NCBI RefSeq assembly: GCF_904846155.1
Contig: NZ_CAJGZP010000001.1
Span: 2,852,001-2,916,000, forward strand
Length of the DNA stretch: 64,000 nucleotides
Reading direction: 5' to 3'
Source: Psychrobacter fulvigenes
GTDB lineage: Bacteria > Pseudomonadota > Gammaproteobacteria > Pseudomonadales > Moraxellaceae
The notes beneath the pieces were generated by a model that saw nothing but the letters and a program-made list of their open reading frames with translations, was not told where the DNA came from and searched no databases. Each line of letters begins with the position of its first letter. The first letter of the stretch is position 1. Of the stretch, positions 51,214 to 61,274 are shown one piece after another. A program made the position numbers and the translations under genes.

Positions 51214-51242
51214 TAAAAAAAGCGCCTAATAATAGACGCTTA
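51214..51242 (-). terminator. Intrinsic terminator of the glutamate/aspartate transporter operon
   Basis: AAGCGTC pairs (one G-U) with GGCGCTT, followed on the minus strand by a run of Ts, about 30 bases past the stop of the ATPase gene. Confidence 0.75.
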
Positions 51243-51271
51243 AAAAATGATTCGAAATAGAGTGCTGTATG

Positions 51272-52075
51272 CTAGTGATTGAGAATCTTCGATAAGAACA
51301 TCTGTGCGCGATCGCTTTTTGCCCCTTCAAAAAACTCATTTTTACTACAATTTTCGACGATATAACCTTCATCCATAAAGATAATGCGATTGGCCACCTG
51401 ACTGGCAAAGCCCATTTCATGCGTCACACACATCATGGTCATGCCATCGTGGGTCAGCTCTACCATCACATCAAGCACTTCTTGAATCATCTCTGGATCA
51501 AGCGCTGAGGTTGGCTCATCAAACAGCATCGCCACTGGATCCATCGCCAGTGCCCGCGCAATCGCTACCCGCTGCTGCTGCCCACCAGATAGTTCAGCAG
51601 GATACTTTGCCGCTTGTACCGTTAGTCCTACCCGATCCAAATACGCCATTGCTTTGCGCTTGGCTTCATCTTCTTTACGGCCCAATACTTTGATCTGCGC
51701 CACCGTCAGGTTATCAATAATGGTGAGATGCGGAAACAGCTCAAAATGCTGAAACACCATGCCGACACTACTACGCAGCTTGGGCAGATTGGTCTTTGGT
51801 GCCCCAACTGAGATGCCATTGACCATGATTTCGCCCTTTTGAAAAGGCTCCAGTCCATTGACCGTTTTGATCAACGTGGACTTACCACTGCCTGAGGGAC
51901 CACAGACCACCACCACGTCACCTTTATGCACGTGCGCGCTACAGTCAGTCAATACTTGAAAGTCGCCATACCATTTGCTGACATCCGTCATTTTGATGAC
52001 TATCTCATCGCTAGCATGGCCATTATCTGTGACCAATCCGCCAAAGCTATTTATATACGTATCAGCATTACTCAT
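51272..52075 (-). CDS. gltL: Glutamate/aspartate ABC transporter ATPase
   Basis: The ATP-hydrolysing subunit of a polar amino-acid importer. Walker A is CGPSGSGKSTLI, the signature is LSGGQQQRVAIARAL, Walker B is AMLFDEPTSALDPEM, and the H-loop is CVTHEMGFA, all typical of the GlnQ/GltL class. The start at 52075 follows TTAGGAG; a GTG lies one codon earlier. A 40-residue N-terminal extension precedes VIKMTDVSKWYGDF. It is the last gene of the gltIJKL unit, separated from gltK by about 220 bases that hold a long perfect inverted repeat. Confidence 0.93.
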   Translation of the reverse strand: MSNADTYINSFGGLVTDNGHASDEIVIKMTDVSKWYGDFQVLTDCSAHVHKGDVVVVCGPSGSGKSTLIKTVNGLEPFQKGEIMVNGISVGAPKTNLPKLRSSVGMVFQHFELFPHLTIIDNLTVAQIKVLGRKEDEAKRKAMAYLDRVGLTVQAAKYPAELSGGQQQRVAIARALAMDPVAMLFDEPTSALDPEMIQEVLDVMVELTHDGMTMMCVTHEMGFASQVANRIIFMDEGYIVENCSKNEFFEGAKSDRAQMFLSKILNH

Positions 52076-52170
52076 CACTGGCTCCTAACCGTTTTCATTC
52101 GTTAATTGTTACGAAAAACTGTTATTAGATAATCGTTAAATTCACTCTCAATAATTTAACTTTTATGCGA

Positions 52171-52239
52171 GTAGGCTGTGGCTTTAGCCCAGCTTAAACC
52201 TTTGCGAAAGCAAAATGCTGGGCTAAAGCCACAGCCTAC
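52171..52239. repeat. Perfect 23-bp inverted repeat between gltK and gltL
   Basis: GTAGGCTGTGGCTTTAGCCC plus AGC (52171-52193) is exactly complementary to 52217-52239, with a 23-base loop. The long stem suggests a REP-like or mobile hairpin that may limit or stabilise read-through from gltK to gltL. No T run follows, so it is not a classical terminator. Confidence 0.92.
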
Positions 52240-52293
52240 AATAGTTCATAATAAGTTGAGAATCAGGTAATCGTTTTTTAGCAAATATTCACA

Positions 52294-52965
52294 TTAAAAG
52301 CGTAGGCGTTTTTGTACTTGCTGTACGCCAATAGAGGCACTCAAACTGATGATAAAATACACCGCTCCTGCTCCCAAAATATAAGGCGTAAGTAAACCCA
52401 TCAGCTCGCCACGGACATAAGCGGCGCGGAAAAAGTCCGTCAAACCGATAGCGAATACCAATGTCGTATCTTGGAATAAAATAATACACTGCTGCAAAAT
52501 AAGCGGCAGCATCTTGCGAAAGGCTTGCGGCAAAATCACCAAGCGCATGGTTTGCCCGTACGTCATACCGAGCGCTTTGGCAGCATTGACCTGCCCACTA
52601 CCGATAGACTGAATACCCGCACGCACGACTTCTGAGAAATAGGCCGCCTCAAACATCATAAAGGCGACGACACAGGAAGCAAAAGCGGCATCAAGTTGCA
52701 AGTATTTACCTGCTATCCAAAAATAAATCATAGGGACAGCAAAGTAAAACCACAGCAATACTAATAGGAGTGGCACGGAACGAAAGTAATTGACGTATAA
52801 CTTGGCTGGCACTTCTAAAGCTTTGATCCCAGACAAGCGCATCAGAGCCAGTATCGTTCCTAAACTGATGCCCCCAAGAATCGCTAAAAACAACACCTTT
52901 AGAGTGGTAATCATGCCACCCATCAAACCAGGGTAAGCTGTCGCGAGTTCAGTCATCATATTCAT
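52294..52965 (-). CDS. gltK: Glutamate/aspartate ABC transporter permease GltK
   Basis: A His/Glu/Gln/Arg-type inner-membrane subunit of 223 residues with about five helices. The EAA-like coupling loop reads VNAAKALGMTYGQTMRLVIL, followed by PQAFRKMLPLILQQCI, as expected for contact with the ATPase. It begins with the ATGA overlap at 52962-52965 on the gltJ stop, so translation is coupled. It pairs with GltJ as the second pore subunit. Confidence 0.92.
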   Translation of the reverse strand: MNMMTELATAYPGLMGGMITTLKVLFLAILGGISLGTILALMRLSGIKALEVPAKLYVNYFRSVPLLLVLLWFYFAVPMIYFWIAGKYLQLDAAFASCVVAFMMFEAAYFSEVVRAGIQSIGSGQVNAAKALGMTYGQTMRLVILPQAFRKMLPLILQQCIILFQDTTLVFAIGLTDFFRAAYVRGELMGLLTPYILGAGAVYFIISLSASIGVQQVQKRLRF

Positions 52966-53708
52966 TTCTGACTCCCTGCAATAAGCCCTGGCACACGCAG
53001 TTTGCGTTCAATCAAGCCCATAATAGCGATCAAGGACAAATTGAATACCAAGTATATAACCGTGGCGTAAGTATAGATCTCAAGGTTGTTTTGAGTATAC
53101 TCACTGATGGTTTTGGTTTGGCTGATCAGCTCCATGACTCCAACTAAGGAGGCAACAGAAGCGTTTTTGAAGCAGTTGGTCAGCTCTGAGCTAAGGGGCG
53201 GCAGTATGATACGAAAGGCTTGCGGCAACAGCACTTCTTTATAAGCCTGCGGAACCGTAAAGCCCAGTGCGTAAGCGGCATTGATTTGGCCTTGTGGTAA
53301 GGATTCAATACCCGTACGTACTTGTTCCACGATACGTGCGGCAGTGAACAGTCCAAGGCCAATACTCGCGGAGAGCATAGCAGAAGTGTTTGGCGATAAG
53401 TCCTTGTACCACCATTCTTGTAAGGCAGGAGTCAGCCAACCAGGGGCGACATAGAACCAAAAGAATAACTGTACCAACAGTGGAATATTACGAAAGAACG
53501 TCACATAAGCAGTACCAATACTGCGTGCGGTTTTGTTTGGTAAGGTGCGCATGATACCGAAGACAGTACCAATGACCATGGCGATTGCCCATGCAATACT
53601 ACCAATCAATAACAACCAGCCAAGGCCAGTGATCATCCAATGGATGTACAGCTCATTACCAACGCCGGTCTGCTCAAAGAGCACACCCCAGTTCCAGCTA
53701 TAGTTCAT
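52962..53708 (-). CDS. gltJ: Glutamate/aspartate ABC transporter permease GltJ
   Basis: A 248-residue permease of the HisMQ type. The opening NYSWNWGVLFEQ is characteristic of GltJ. The coupling loop is INAAYALGFTVPQAYKEVLL followed by PQAFRIILPPLSSELTNCFK. It has the extra N-terminal soluble segment that distinguishes GltJ from GltK. Four-base overlap with gltK and about 100 bases after gltI show an operon. The ATG at 53708 has AGAGAC upstream. Confidence 0.92.
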   Translation of the reverse strand: MNYSWNWGVLFEQTGVGNELYIHWMITGLGWLLLIGSIAWAIAMVIGTVFGIMRTLPNKTARSIGTAYVTFFRNIPLLVQLFFWFYVAPGWLTPALQEWWYKDLSPNTSAMLSASIGLGLFTAARIVEQVRTGIESLPQGQINAAYALGFTVPQAYKEVLLPQAFRIILPPLSSELTNCFKNASVASLVGVMELISQTKTISEYTQNNLEIYTYATVIYLVFNLSLIAIMGLIERKLRVPGLIAGSQK

Positions 53709-53808
53709 TGTTGTCTCTCCGAGCAGCGAGCGCTAAGCTCACGGCTCAGATCAACGTTAACTGCCGTTCTGAGCGCATGAGCAATCTATTTTGAGGGACA
53801 AACAATCG

Positions 53809-54786
53809 TTACTGTACCGCGTCTTTTGGTTGAGCACTGTCATGTGGATCGGCAATTAACGCTTTTAAGTTATCTGACATCTCAAAGTTTAGGTTGACGT
53901 TTTTCGGTGGGATAGGATTCATGAACCACTTGTCATAGATGGCATTGATTTCACCTGAACTAAAGACATTAACCAAAGCTTCATCGACGACGGCTTTAAA
54001 CTCAGGATCGTCTTTACGCATCATACAGCCATAGATCTCAAATGACTGCGGTGTACCAACGATTACCCAGTCATCAGGATTTTTTGCTTTGGCTTGTTCG
54101 CCTGCGAGCAGGACATCATCCATCATAAAGGCATCAGCGCGGCCGTTCTCTAACATAAGGAAACCTTCGCCGTGATCTTTGGCAGAGATCAGATCGGTAT
54201 CCATCTGATTATCATCAATATATTGACGAATATAGCGCTCTGATGTCGTCCCAGCTGTGGTCACTAAGGTTTTGTCTGCTAGGTCTTCAAAGTCATTAAT
54301 ACCAGAGTCGGTACCGGTTAGCAGTCGCGTACCAATCTCAAAGAAACCATTAGAGAAAGCCACTTGCTTTTGACGCTCTTCGTTGTTGGTGGTTGAGCCA
54401 CACTCAAAGTCGATGGTGCCGTTTTGTACTAATGGAATACGAGTTTGTGAAGTGATTAGGTTATAGCGAATATTTAGGTCTGGCATATTTAGCTTTTGTT
54501 TCACTGCTTCGACCACTTTCATTTCCAAATCATGGGCATAACCCATCGGCTGATTGGGATCATCAGCAATATATGAAAACGGAATGGAAGAATCGCGGTA
54601 GCCAACGACGATGGTGCCTGAGTCTTTTATTTTTTGTAGGGTAGCGCTGAGGCTGGCTGCAGTGTCTGTCGCTGCGCCGTCGGCTGGCATGTCATCAGTA
54701 GCAGTCTGGCTACTGTTGTTACAGCCAGCTAGGCCTAACGCCATAAAGGCAACTAAGGTTAAGGGCTTGGAGATAGAGTGAATCAT
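53809..54786 (-). CDS. gltI: Glutamate/aspartate-binding lipoprotein of the ABC transporter
   Basis: The solute receptor of the system. A lipoprotein signal ends LALGLAGC (Cys about residue 22), followed by a disordered Ala/Thr/Asp linker. The SBP_bac_3 domain begins at LQKIKDSGTIVVGYRDSSIP and contains GYAHDLEMKVVEAVKQKL, a QTRIPLVQNGTIDFECGSTT ligand segment and ADAFMMDDVLL. The family signature arginine-aspartate contacts appear conserved. E. coli GltI is a free periplasmic protein; here the receptor would be membrane-anchored. AAGGATAT precedes the ATG at 54786. It is first in the operon, so the promoter is in 54787-55087. Confidence 0.92.
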   Translation of the reverse strand: MIHSISKPLTLVAFMALGLAGCNNSSQTATDDMPADGAATDTAASLSATLQKIKDSGTIVVGYRDSSIPFSYIADDPNQPMGYAHDLEMKVVEAVKQKLNMPDLNIRYNLITSQTRIPLVQNGTIDFECGSTTNNEERQKQVAFSNGFFEIGTRLLTGTDSGINDFEDLADKTLVTTAGTTSERYIRQYIDDNQMDTDLISAKDHGEGFLMLENGRADAFMMDDVLLAGEQAKAKNPDDWVIVGTPQSFEIYGCMMRKDDPEFKAVVDEALVNVFSSGEINAIYDKWFMNPIPPKNVNLNFEMSDNLKALIADPHDSAQPKDAVQ

Positions 54787-55087
54787 GAGATATATCCTTT
54801 TATCACATCATTACAAATTTAGGAGAGAAACTTAAATACGACAGCTAAATAAGACAGTTGAGTAGGACTGTCAGATATCATCGTTAAGTTTTAATGGCGC
54901 TTGTCAAGTGAGCGCCATGCATCCATGCTGTTACTATGAGTTATCATAATGCAACTAAACCTTACTGTACAACAATTTAACTCATGTTAATAATTTTTTT
55001 GTATGGATGGTTGTTTTTAATGATTGGGATGGGGTGTTAGAACCCCTTATTACTCGGATCACTCTTAATTTGGCTTGATAAAAAAAG
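54787..55087. other. Intergenic region upstream of gltI
   Basis: About 300 AT-rich bases with no supported gene. It should contain the glt operon promoter on the minus strand; no convincing hexamer pair is evident by eye. Confidence 0.4.
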
Positions 55088-55121
55088 AAAACCGCTCACA
55101 GCTAGAGTGTGAGCGGTTTTT
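55088..55121. terminator. Bidirectional intrinsic terminator
   Basis: AAACCGCTCAC pairs with GTGAGCGGTTT around a short loop; A and T runs on both sides. It ends the small membrane protein gene transcribed from the right. Its stem nearly matches that of the terminator at 55912-55947. Confidence 0.88.
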
Positions 55122-55150
55122 ACTGTATTAGGTTTTCCGATAGATGGGCT

Positions 55151-55636
55151 TTAGGCCAGTATCAATGCAATAATCGGGAATATCAAAAAATAACCAAAGA
55201 CAGCCAAAACTGCGTGCTTGGTCTCAATGGCTTTACCCTTGATCTGCATTCTAGCCAACGTATCGCCAAGTTTCAAAATCGAGATGCTATAAAAGTAAAA
55301 GGCAAATAACAGTAGCACAATGCTAATAGTAAATATCGCGATGGAAGACAGGGGACCAAACAGGACAACCGTTCCAGGGAATAAAACCTCACCTTTGATG
55401 ATTAATACCAATAAGACGATAGCAGCGCCAGATGCCGACGCGTGAAAGAATATAATATCGTGCAAGGTCGCATCCGCTCTATAAAAACTGCTCTCAATAT
55501 TAAGCTTATCGCTACTGAGCGCTCTTGGAGTAGCGTCTCTAGCAGTGAGGGATTTATGACCTTTTATATTACTTCTAGTCACAAGGAAGGTAAAAAACGT
55601 CAGGGCGACCCAAAAGACGACATGTATATTTATCAT
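55151..55636 (-). CDS. Small membrane protein of unknown function
   Basis: A protein of about 161 residues with four predicted helices: VVFWVALTFFTFLVT, ASGAAIVLLVLIIKGEVLF, a pair around LSSIAIFTISIVLLLFAFYF, and VLAVFGYFLIFPIIALIL. A polar loop of about 35 residues lies after the first helix. I recognise no family. The ATG at 55636 (MINIHVV) is chosen because AGGA lies nine bases upstream; the longer forms at 55657 and 55699 lack a ribosome site. It stands alone between two terminators. Confidence 0.65.
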   Translation of the reverse strand: MINIHVVFWVALTFFTFLVTRSNIKGHKSLTARDATPRALSSDKLNIESSFYRADATLHDIIFFHASASGAAIVLLVLIIKGEVLFPGTVVLFGPLSSIAIFTISIVLLLFAFYFYSISILKLGDTLARMQIKGKAIETKHAVLAVFGYFLIFPIIALILA

Positions 55637-56176
55637 AGTAATTATTCCTAAATCCATGGAAACATCACTTAAAAATATCTGGTATAGCAATAAAACCAAA
55701 CATAATGCTTTCTATTTATAGACCCAACTCTCATCAAAGTTAATGCTGTCAGAGTCGGTGCGCTTATATTTATATTATCAGCCCTATCACTTTGATTTGT
55801 AATAAAATGTCTAAGGTACAGCTTTGTTGTGGCGGTGTGAGTGACTGGCAGGCGGACTGCTGTGTTTGGGTATTGGTCTGGCGTAGAGCATCTGACTTGA
55901 TTTTTTGACGTAAAAAAACCGCTCATAGTTTTGTGAGCGGTTTTTATTTTTGATGATATATTCTGACTAATTTATTTCGTTATCAATCCTATCTTGCCTG
56001 CTTCTTTGATCCAACTTGGAAACTGAAGTTATTAATCAGTAGTTAAAACTTATGATAAAAAACTCTATTTAATGGCTTTCATATCTTGTGCCTAGATAAC
56101 AGCCTGCTAATAGCTTATTAACAATGTTGCTTAGTGGCTTTAAAGATTAAATATTTTTTTACCTAAATTAATTTAG
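55637..56176. other. Gene-poor region between two small transcription units
   Basis: About 540 bases. It contains a terminator (55912-55947) and the presumed promoter region of the membrane protein gene. A minus-strand ORF of 85 codons (55669-55926) runs through the terminator and has no recognisable content, so it is not called. Confidence 0.5.
55912..55947. terminator. Bidirectional intrinsic terminator
   Basis: AAACCGCTCA-TAG-TTT-TGAGCGGTTT hairpin with A and T runs on both sides, positioned downstream of the DUF262-HNH gene by about 230 bases. The stem is almost the same as at 55088-55121. Confidence 0.85.
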
Positions 56177-57775
56177 TTACATTGCGATGATATGATTAAG
56201 CTTGTCCATCAAACTATCAGCACGACTTTCAATAAACAGATCAAACTCATCTTTAATAAATGCCTCTTTATTTATAAAGTTGGAATCAAATACATCATCA
56301 GATACGTTTGTCATGTGTTTTCTGTAATATTTTGATGGCTTATCATCTCTAATTAAATTATTTTCTGCTTTAGATAAGATGCAATAGTTTGCTAAACAAT
56401 TTTTATCATTTTCTTTAGTATCATCACCTAAACCATCTAAATAAGACTTTGGGAAAATATGATGAAACTCGTTCTTATTATATTCTTTCAATACCTTACT
56501 CAAAGATATTTTACTACCTGAAACTAGGTTTTTAGGGTTATTCTGAACTAGTAGCAAAATAAAAGCTTTTGAGGTGACGCGATTCATCGCAAACATATCT
56601 TCTTTGAATAACTCTTTATCTACATTACCAAAAGGCACTTGTTCAATCTTAGAATTTATAGCATCGTTTTTTAATACTACCATTTCGCTTATATCATGAT
56701 TAATTTTCTTATTCGTACTTGATGCATACCTTTTATTGAATGAACTCTTCCAGAACCAAGAAGTGATTTTTTTATATTGTATACTGTCTGTCCTTAATTG
56801 TTTATTACCCTCAATTGAAAAAAATACAGACATAGGAATAAGAAAATGCTCGTAAGGCAGATTTTTTATAGATTCGATATGAAAATTTGTCTTCAGAAAA
56901 TCAATACTACCTAGGATACCATTTCTTATCTCTTCGAACCTATTCCTCACTGTTTCACCATTCAATGAAATCAATTCATCTGTATTGGAATTATTATTTA
57001 TTACTGCAGAAGTTATTTTTAATAATAGGTCAACATTAGATCCTACACTGTCGAAACCATAAGGCTCTAGTTCCTGCTTCAAACCTTCAAACTTACTTTG
57101 TAAGTCAAACTCTTCACTCCAAGTCCAAGCTGTTAAAAGCTGAAGAGTATCTAATTCAACTCCTCTTCGATTAATCCTTTCAAAAACAATTGCAACTTTT
57201 GATTTGTCATTTGTTTCTAAGGTTTGACATGGAATAGAAACCTCTTTGAACTTTTCTTGCAGCTTATCTATTTTATTTATAGTTTCAGGATCTAAAAAAT
57301 GTTCAGTAGCATTTCTATATTTGACCGTATCAAACAAACAATTCAGTGGAAAGTGACGCTCTTTATCCACTTCATCTAAATCACTAAAGGCGAGAAACTG
57401 TGAGTCCTGAGAATTGTCCTCTATATTTAAATCAAAATAAATATTAAAAGGATTATCAGCTTCGCTTGAGATCGGCATCTCTGTTTGGAATACTCCAAAA
57501 ATCGAGGTTAATCTTTGTTGTCCATCAAGAACGTAGTCTATAGGATAATCTGTATCTCTATTAAATATATCAAAATTTCCAATTTTCTTTTCACAGCTTA
57601 ACTGCTCTTTGGTTCTCCATAACTGAATGGTTCCGAAAGGATAACCTTTATAAATACTATCCATTAAAAAAGCTACAGATTCAGGCTCCCAAACAAAACC
57701 TCTTTGAAATGCAGGGATTCTAATATTTCCATTTGAAATATTATCTAAAACTTTTCGAATATTCAAATCGCTCAT
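56177..57775 (-). CDS. DUF262-HNH protein, GmrSD/SspE-like candidate defence nuclease
   Basis: A 532-residue protein. The N-terminal DUF262 (ParB/Srx-like nucleotidase) domain shows RIPAFQRGFVWEPE (residues 19-32) and the diagnostic DGQQRLT (84-90). A helical middle follows. The C-terminal DUF1524-like HNH nuclease has FHHIFPKSYL (H438, H439) and NCLANYCILSKAENN with conserved asparagines. This architecture is used by GmrS-GmrD fusions that cut modified phage DNA and by SspE of phosphorothioate-linked defence. Which DNA mark it senses is unknown; no dnd/ssp modification genes are nearby. The gene is AT-rich relative to valS, suggesting transfer. It appears to be a single-gene unit. Confidence 0.85.
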   Translation of the reverse strand: MSDLNIRKVLDNISNGNIRIPAFQRGFVWEPESVAFLMDSIYKGYPFGTIQLWRTKEQLSCEKKIGNFDIFNRDTDYPIDYVLDGQQRLTSIFGVFQTEMPISSEADNPFNIYFDLNIEDNSQDSQFLAFSDLDEVDKERHFPLNCLFDTVKYRNATEHFLDPETINKIDKLQEKFKEVSIPCQTLETNDKSKVAIVFERINRRGVELDTLQLLTAWTWSEEFDLQSKFEGLKQELEPYGFDSVGSNVDLLLKITSAVINNNSNTDELISLNGETVRNRFEEIRNGILGSIDFLKTNFHIESIKNLPYEHFLIPMSVFFSIEGNKQLRTDSIQYKKITSWFWKSSFNKRYASSTNKKINHDISEMVVLKNDAINSKIEQVPFGNVDKELFKEDMFAMNRVTSKAFILLLVQNNPKNLVSGSKISLSKVLKEYNKNEFHHIFPKSYLDGLGDDTKENDKNCLANYCILSKAENNLIRDDKPSKYYRKHMTNVSDDVFDSNFINKEAFIKDEFDLFIESRADSLMDKLNHIIAM

Positions 57776-57911
57776 AATTCTCTCTCAAGTATATATTTAG
57801 TTTATAAAATAAGTTAATACTACTAATACCCGATATTTTTCTAAGCTTATCCTTTGGTCTAGCTCTTTAACTTTACACTTCCTACATTATTTGCCAAATG
57901 AGCTTTTGGTA

Positions 57912-58013
57912 TCGCGCGAGGGACGAGCGCCGAGCGAAGCTTTTAAAAAACACCGAGCAATGACCCGCATATTTACCCCCTATTAAAGGACTTCAATGCT
58001 GAGGCCATGCTCT
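57912..58013 (+). repeat. ~100-bp intergenic repeat downstream of valS
   Basis: Second copy of the repeat at 27952-28052: it shares GCGCGAGGGACGAGCGCCGAG, a central CGCATATTTACCCCCTATTA and the end TGCTGAGGCCATGCT. It lies just past the stop of valS in the same orientation as the copy after ligA. No ORF. Confidence 0.75.
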
Positions 58014-58030
58014 TTAGTTTTTTACTTTTT

Positions 58031-60982
58031 TTACAACGCCTTCAACTGCTCCATCTGCCCCGCCATAGTAGCCAACTGCCCTTCTAGCTCTTCAAGCTTC
58101 ACCTTCTCAGCTTCTACTACTTCTGCAGGCGCTTTACTGACAAAGCCTTCATTACCCAGCTTACGCGAGATACCATCGGCTTGCTTTTGCAGCTTCTCTT
58201 GGGCTTTACTCAGACGGCTTAACTCAGCAGTCGGATCGATGAGACCTTTCATCGGGACGAGTACCCGCAAGCGACCAACCATACTCGATGACGATAGCGG
58301 CACTTCGTCGCCTTCTTTTAAGATGGTTAAGCTCTCAACTTTGGCAAGCGCTTTAAACTGGTTTTCAATACGATTTAAACGCTCGATTTTTTCGCTCGTG
58401 ATATTCTCCAGCAGCACTGGCAAGCGTATCGCATTGCCCAGTTTCATCTCACCACGGATATTACGCACGCCAGCGATGAGCTCTTGCAGCCAGTCCATAT
58501 CAGCTTCGACTTGCGCATTGATTTGTGCCTCGTCTACTTGTGGATAATCGGCAATGACGATGCTGTCGGTGTTTTTACGATCTAGTAATGGCGCGATGGT
58601 CTGCCAGATTTGCTCGGTCAGATATGGCATGATTGGGTGGCTAAAGCGCAATGCCGTCTCAAGGACGTGCAGCAGTACATAACGGATTTGCGCTTTACGC
58701 TCATCCGATACTGAGTCATCATTGAGACTGGCTTTGGCAAGCTCGACATACCAGTCACAGTATTCGTTCCAGATAAACTCATAAATATCATGGCTGACCA
58801 TGTCCAAGCGATACTGGGCAAAATGCTGATGGATATTTTTGATGCTTGAGTTTAGGCGACTCATAATCCATTTTTCGGGTAATTCCCATACCTCAGGATT
58901 AGGCGCTTGGTCGATAGGCAACGCGTTGCTGTCTTTATCCACACAGTTCATCAGCACAAAACGGCTGGCGTTCCAGATTTTATTACAGAAGTTGCGATAG
59001 CCTTCGACACGTTTTAGATCAAAATTAATATCACGGCCGGTACTGGCTAATGATGTGAAAGTAAAGCGCAGCGCATCGGTACCGTACGCTGGGATACCTT
59101 CTGGAAACTCTTTACGCGTTTGCTTTTCGATTTTGGCAGCGTCTTTTGGGTTCATCATGTTGCTAGTACGCTTTTCGACCAGCGCTTCTAGATCGATACC
59201 ATCGATGAGGTCAATAGGATCTAGGACGTTGCCCTTGGATTTAGACATCTTTTGACCATTACCATCACGCACCAGACCATGTACATAGACAGTCTTGAAC
59301 GGTACTTGCGGCGTGCCATCGTCGTTTTTGACGAAGTGCAAGGTCAGCATAATCATGCGCGCGACCCAGAAGAAAATGATGTCAAAGCCAGTGACCAATA
59401 CGCTGGTCGGGTGGAAGGTTTCTAGTACGCGTGGATCAGCGTTTGGGTCTGCCCAGTCAAGCGTACTAAAGGTCCAAAGACCAGAGCTAAACCATGTATC
59501 GAGCACATCATCATCTTGGCGTAGCTTTACGTCGTCGCTGAGATTATATTTGCTACGGACTTCGGCCTCATCACGCGCCACATAGATGCCGCCTGTCGCA
59601 TCGTCATACCACGCTGGGATACGATGTCCCCACCACAGCTGACGGCTGATGCACCAGTCCTGCAAGTTAGTCATCCATGCCATGTACATGTTTTTGTACT
59701 GGGCAGGGACAAACTCGATGCTGCCGTCTTCTACCGCGTCAATCGCAGGACCAGCCAGCTTATTAACCGCGACATACCACTGATCGGTCAACCATGGCTC
59801 AACGACGGTACCGCCACGCTCAGCACGCGGTGCTTTCAGCGCGTAATCTTCGACTTCTTCTAACCAACCTTGCTCGCCTGCTTGCTCAACCAGATACTTA
59901 CGCGCAGCGAAACGCTCAAGTCCTGCATAGTCGCTTGGCGTGGTCTCAAGCGTAGGCTCACGCGTTTGCAGATCAGGATAGACTTCCATCGCAGGCAAGA
60001 TATTGGCGCGTTCATCAAGGATATTGATTAATGGCAAGCTATGACGACGACCAAGCTCATAGTCATTAAAGTCATGCGCTGGAGTAATTTTTACACAGCC
60101 AGTCCCAAAGTCGCTCTCCACATAATCATCAGCGACGATAGGCACGATACGACCGGTCACTGGTAAAGTAATGGTCTTGCCAATCAAATGCGTATAACGC
60201 TCATCGCTAGGATTGACCGCAACGGCAGTATCGCCAAGTAAGGTTTCAGGGCGCGTGGTCGCGACCACCAGATAGTTTTTACCATCTTGAGTGGTTAGGT
60301 CTTTATCGGTGAAATGATAGCGGAAGTGCCATAGGCTGCCCTTTTCATCGACGTTCTCAACTTCCAGATCAGACAGTGCAGTTTGGAACTTTGGATCCCA
60401 ATTCACCAAACGCTTACCACGATAGATAAGACCATCATCGAACAAACGCACGAATACTTCTTTGACCGCATTGGATAAGCCATCGTCCATCGTGAAGCGC
60501 TCACGTGACCAATCGACCGAGCTACCCAGACGACGAATCTGACGGGTAATATTATCACCCGACTCTTCTTTCCACTCCCAGACTTTATCGATGAAGTCTT
60601 CACGAGTCATATCACGGCGGCGGATACCCTCAGCTTCTAAACGACGCTCAACGACCATTTGCGTGGCAATACCAGCGTGATCGGTACCCGGTTGCCACAG
60701 TGTATTGTCGCCATCCATACGGTGATAACGCGTTAGCGCATCCATAATGGCGTTATTGAAACCATGCCCCATGTGCAAGCTACCCGTCACGTTTGGCGGC
60801 GGCAGTGCTATAGAGAACGACTCATCCTTATCAAACGTCGGCTGAAAATAACCACTGTCTTCCCACCCTTGATACATGCCCGCCTCGACTTCGCTTGGGT
60901 TATGGGCATTTTCTAATTGGTTAAGGGCAGCTTGGATAGACTGGGTCAGGTTGGCATTAGTATTGGTATTAGAATTACTCAT
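58031..60982 (-). CDS. valS: Valyl-tRNA synthetase
   Basis: Class I synthetase that charges tRNA-Val. The HIGH-type motif is [18 protein letters not shown] and the KMSKS motif is [16 protein letters not shown]. The CP1 editing domain contains [17 protein letters not shown], and the C-terminal anticodon-binding and coiled-coil arm ends with [20 protein letters not shown]. At 983 residues it is slightly longer than the E. coli enzyme (951). The ATG at 60982 has AGAAGGA upstream. It is monocistronic, followed by a ~100-bp repeat shared with the region after ligA. Confidence 0.98.
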   Translation of the reverse strand: MSNSNTNTNANLTQSIQAALNQLENAHNPSEVEAGMYQGWEDSGYFQPTFDKDESFSIALPPPNVTGSLHMGHGFNNAIMDALTRYHRMDGDNTLWQPGTDHAGIATQMVVERRLEAEGIRRRDMTREDFIDKVWEWKEESGDNITRQIRRLGSSVDWSRERFTMDDGLSNAVKEVFVRLFDDGLIYRGKRLVNWDPKFQTALSDLEVENVDEKGSLWHFRYHFTDKDLTTQDGKNYLVVATTRPETLLGDTAVAVNPSDERYTHLIGKTITLPVTGRIVPIVADDYVESDFGTGCVKITPAHDFNDYELGRRHSLPLINILDERANILPAMEVYPDLQTREPTLETTPSDYAGLERFAARKYLVEQAGEQGWLEEVEDYALKAPRAERGGTVVEPWLTDQWYVAVNKLAGPAIDAVEDGSIEFVPAQYKNMYMAWMTNLQDWCISRQLWWGHRIPAWYDDATGGIYVARDEAEVRSKYNLSDDVKLRQDDDVLDTWFSSGLWTFSTLDWADPNADPRVLETFHPTSVLVTGFDIIFFWVARMIMLTLHFVKNDDGTPQVPFKTVYVHGLVRDGNGQKMSKSKGNVLDPIDLIDGIDLEALVEKRTSNMMNPKDAAKIEKQTRKEFPEGIPAYGTDALRFTFTSLASTGRDINFDLKRVEGYRNFCNKIWNASRFVLMNCVDKDSNALPIDQAPNPEVWELPEKWIMSRLNSSIKNIHQHFAQYRLDMVSHDIYEFIWNEYCDWYVELAKASLNDDSVSDERKAQIRYVLLHVLETALRFSHPIMPYLTEQIWQTIAPLLDRKNTDSIVIADYPQVDEAQINAQVEADMDWLQELIAGVRNIRGEMKLGNAIRLPVLLENITSEKIERLNRIENQFKALAKVESLTILKEGDEVPLSSSSMVGRLRVLVPMKGLIDPTAELSRLSKAQEKLQKQADGISRKLGNEGFVSKAPAEVVEAEKVKLEELEGQLATMAGQMEQLKAL

Positions 60983-61274
60983 AATAGAAGGATCTTTTGT
61001 TAATAATGAATGTGGTCAGACAAATACGTCGAAAAATAGGCGAAATAGTTAATAGAGTGATTTTAACGCAGATAGCCAGATTTTGTTAGAGCTAAGGTGA
61101 TTTATAAGGCTTGAACAAACCTTATTAAACAATTAACAACATCAATCAGCTGAATGCTAAATATAATAAGCTATAGTCTTATTATAAATTGCGTCTGTAC
61201 ATCAAAGCCAACTATCAAAACCAACTATCGAAATTATCCATAAAAATCATAACCTTATAAACAGTGAGCTTACC
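60983..61274. other. Divergent intergenic region between valS and the yfdC-like gene
   Basis: About 290 AT-rich bases containing both promoters. A perfect 9-bp stem TATAATAAG/CTTATTATA (61162-61186) and short direct repeats of CCAACTATC (about 61208-61234) are present. No T-box or other leader RNA is recognisable. Confidence 0.5.

Noticed and set aside
55669..55926. 85-codon ORF on the minus strand
   Set aside because: It runs across an intrinsic terminator and into the start of the membrane protein gene, with no recognisable composition or start signal.
60983..61274. T-box or tRNA-sensing leader for valS
   Set aside because: No T-box sequence, specifier loop or antiterminator is seen, and such leaders are not expected in gamma-proteobacteria.
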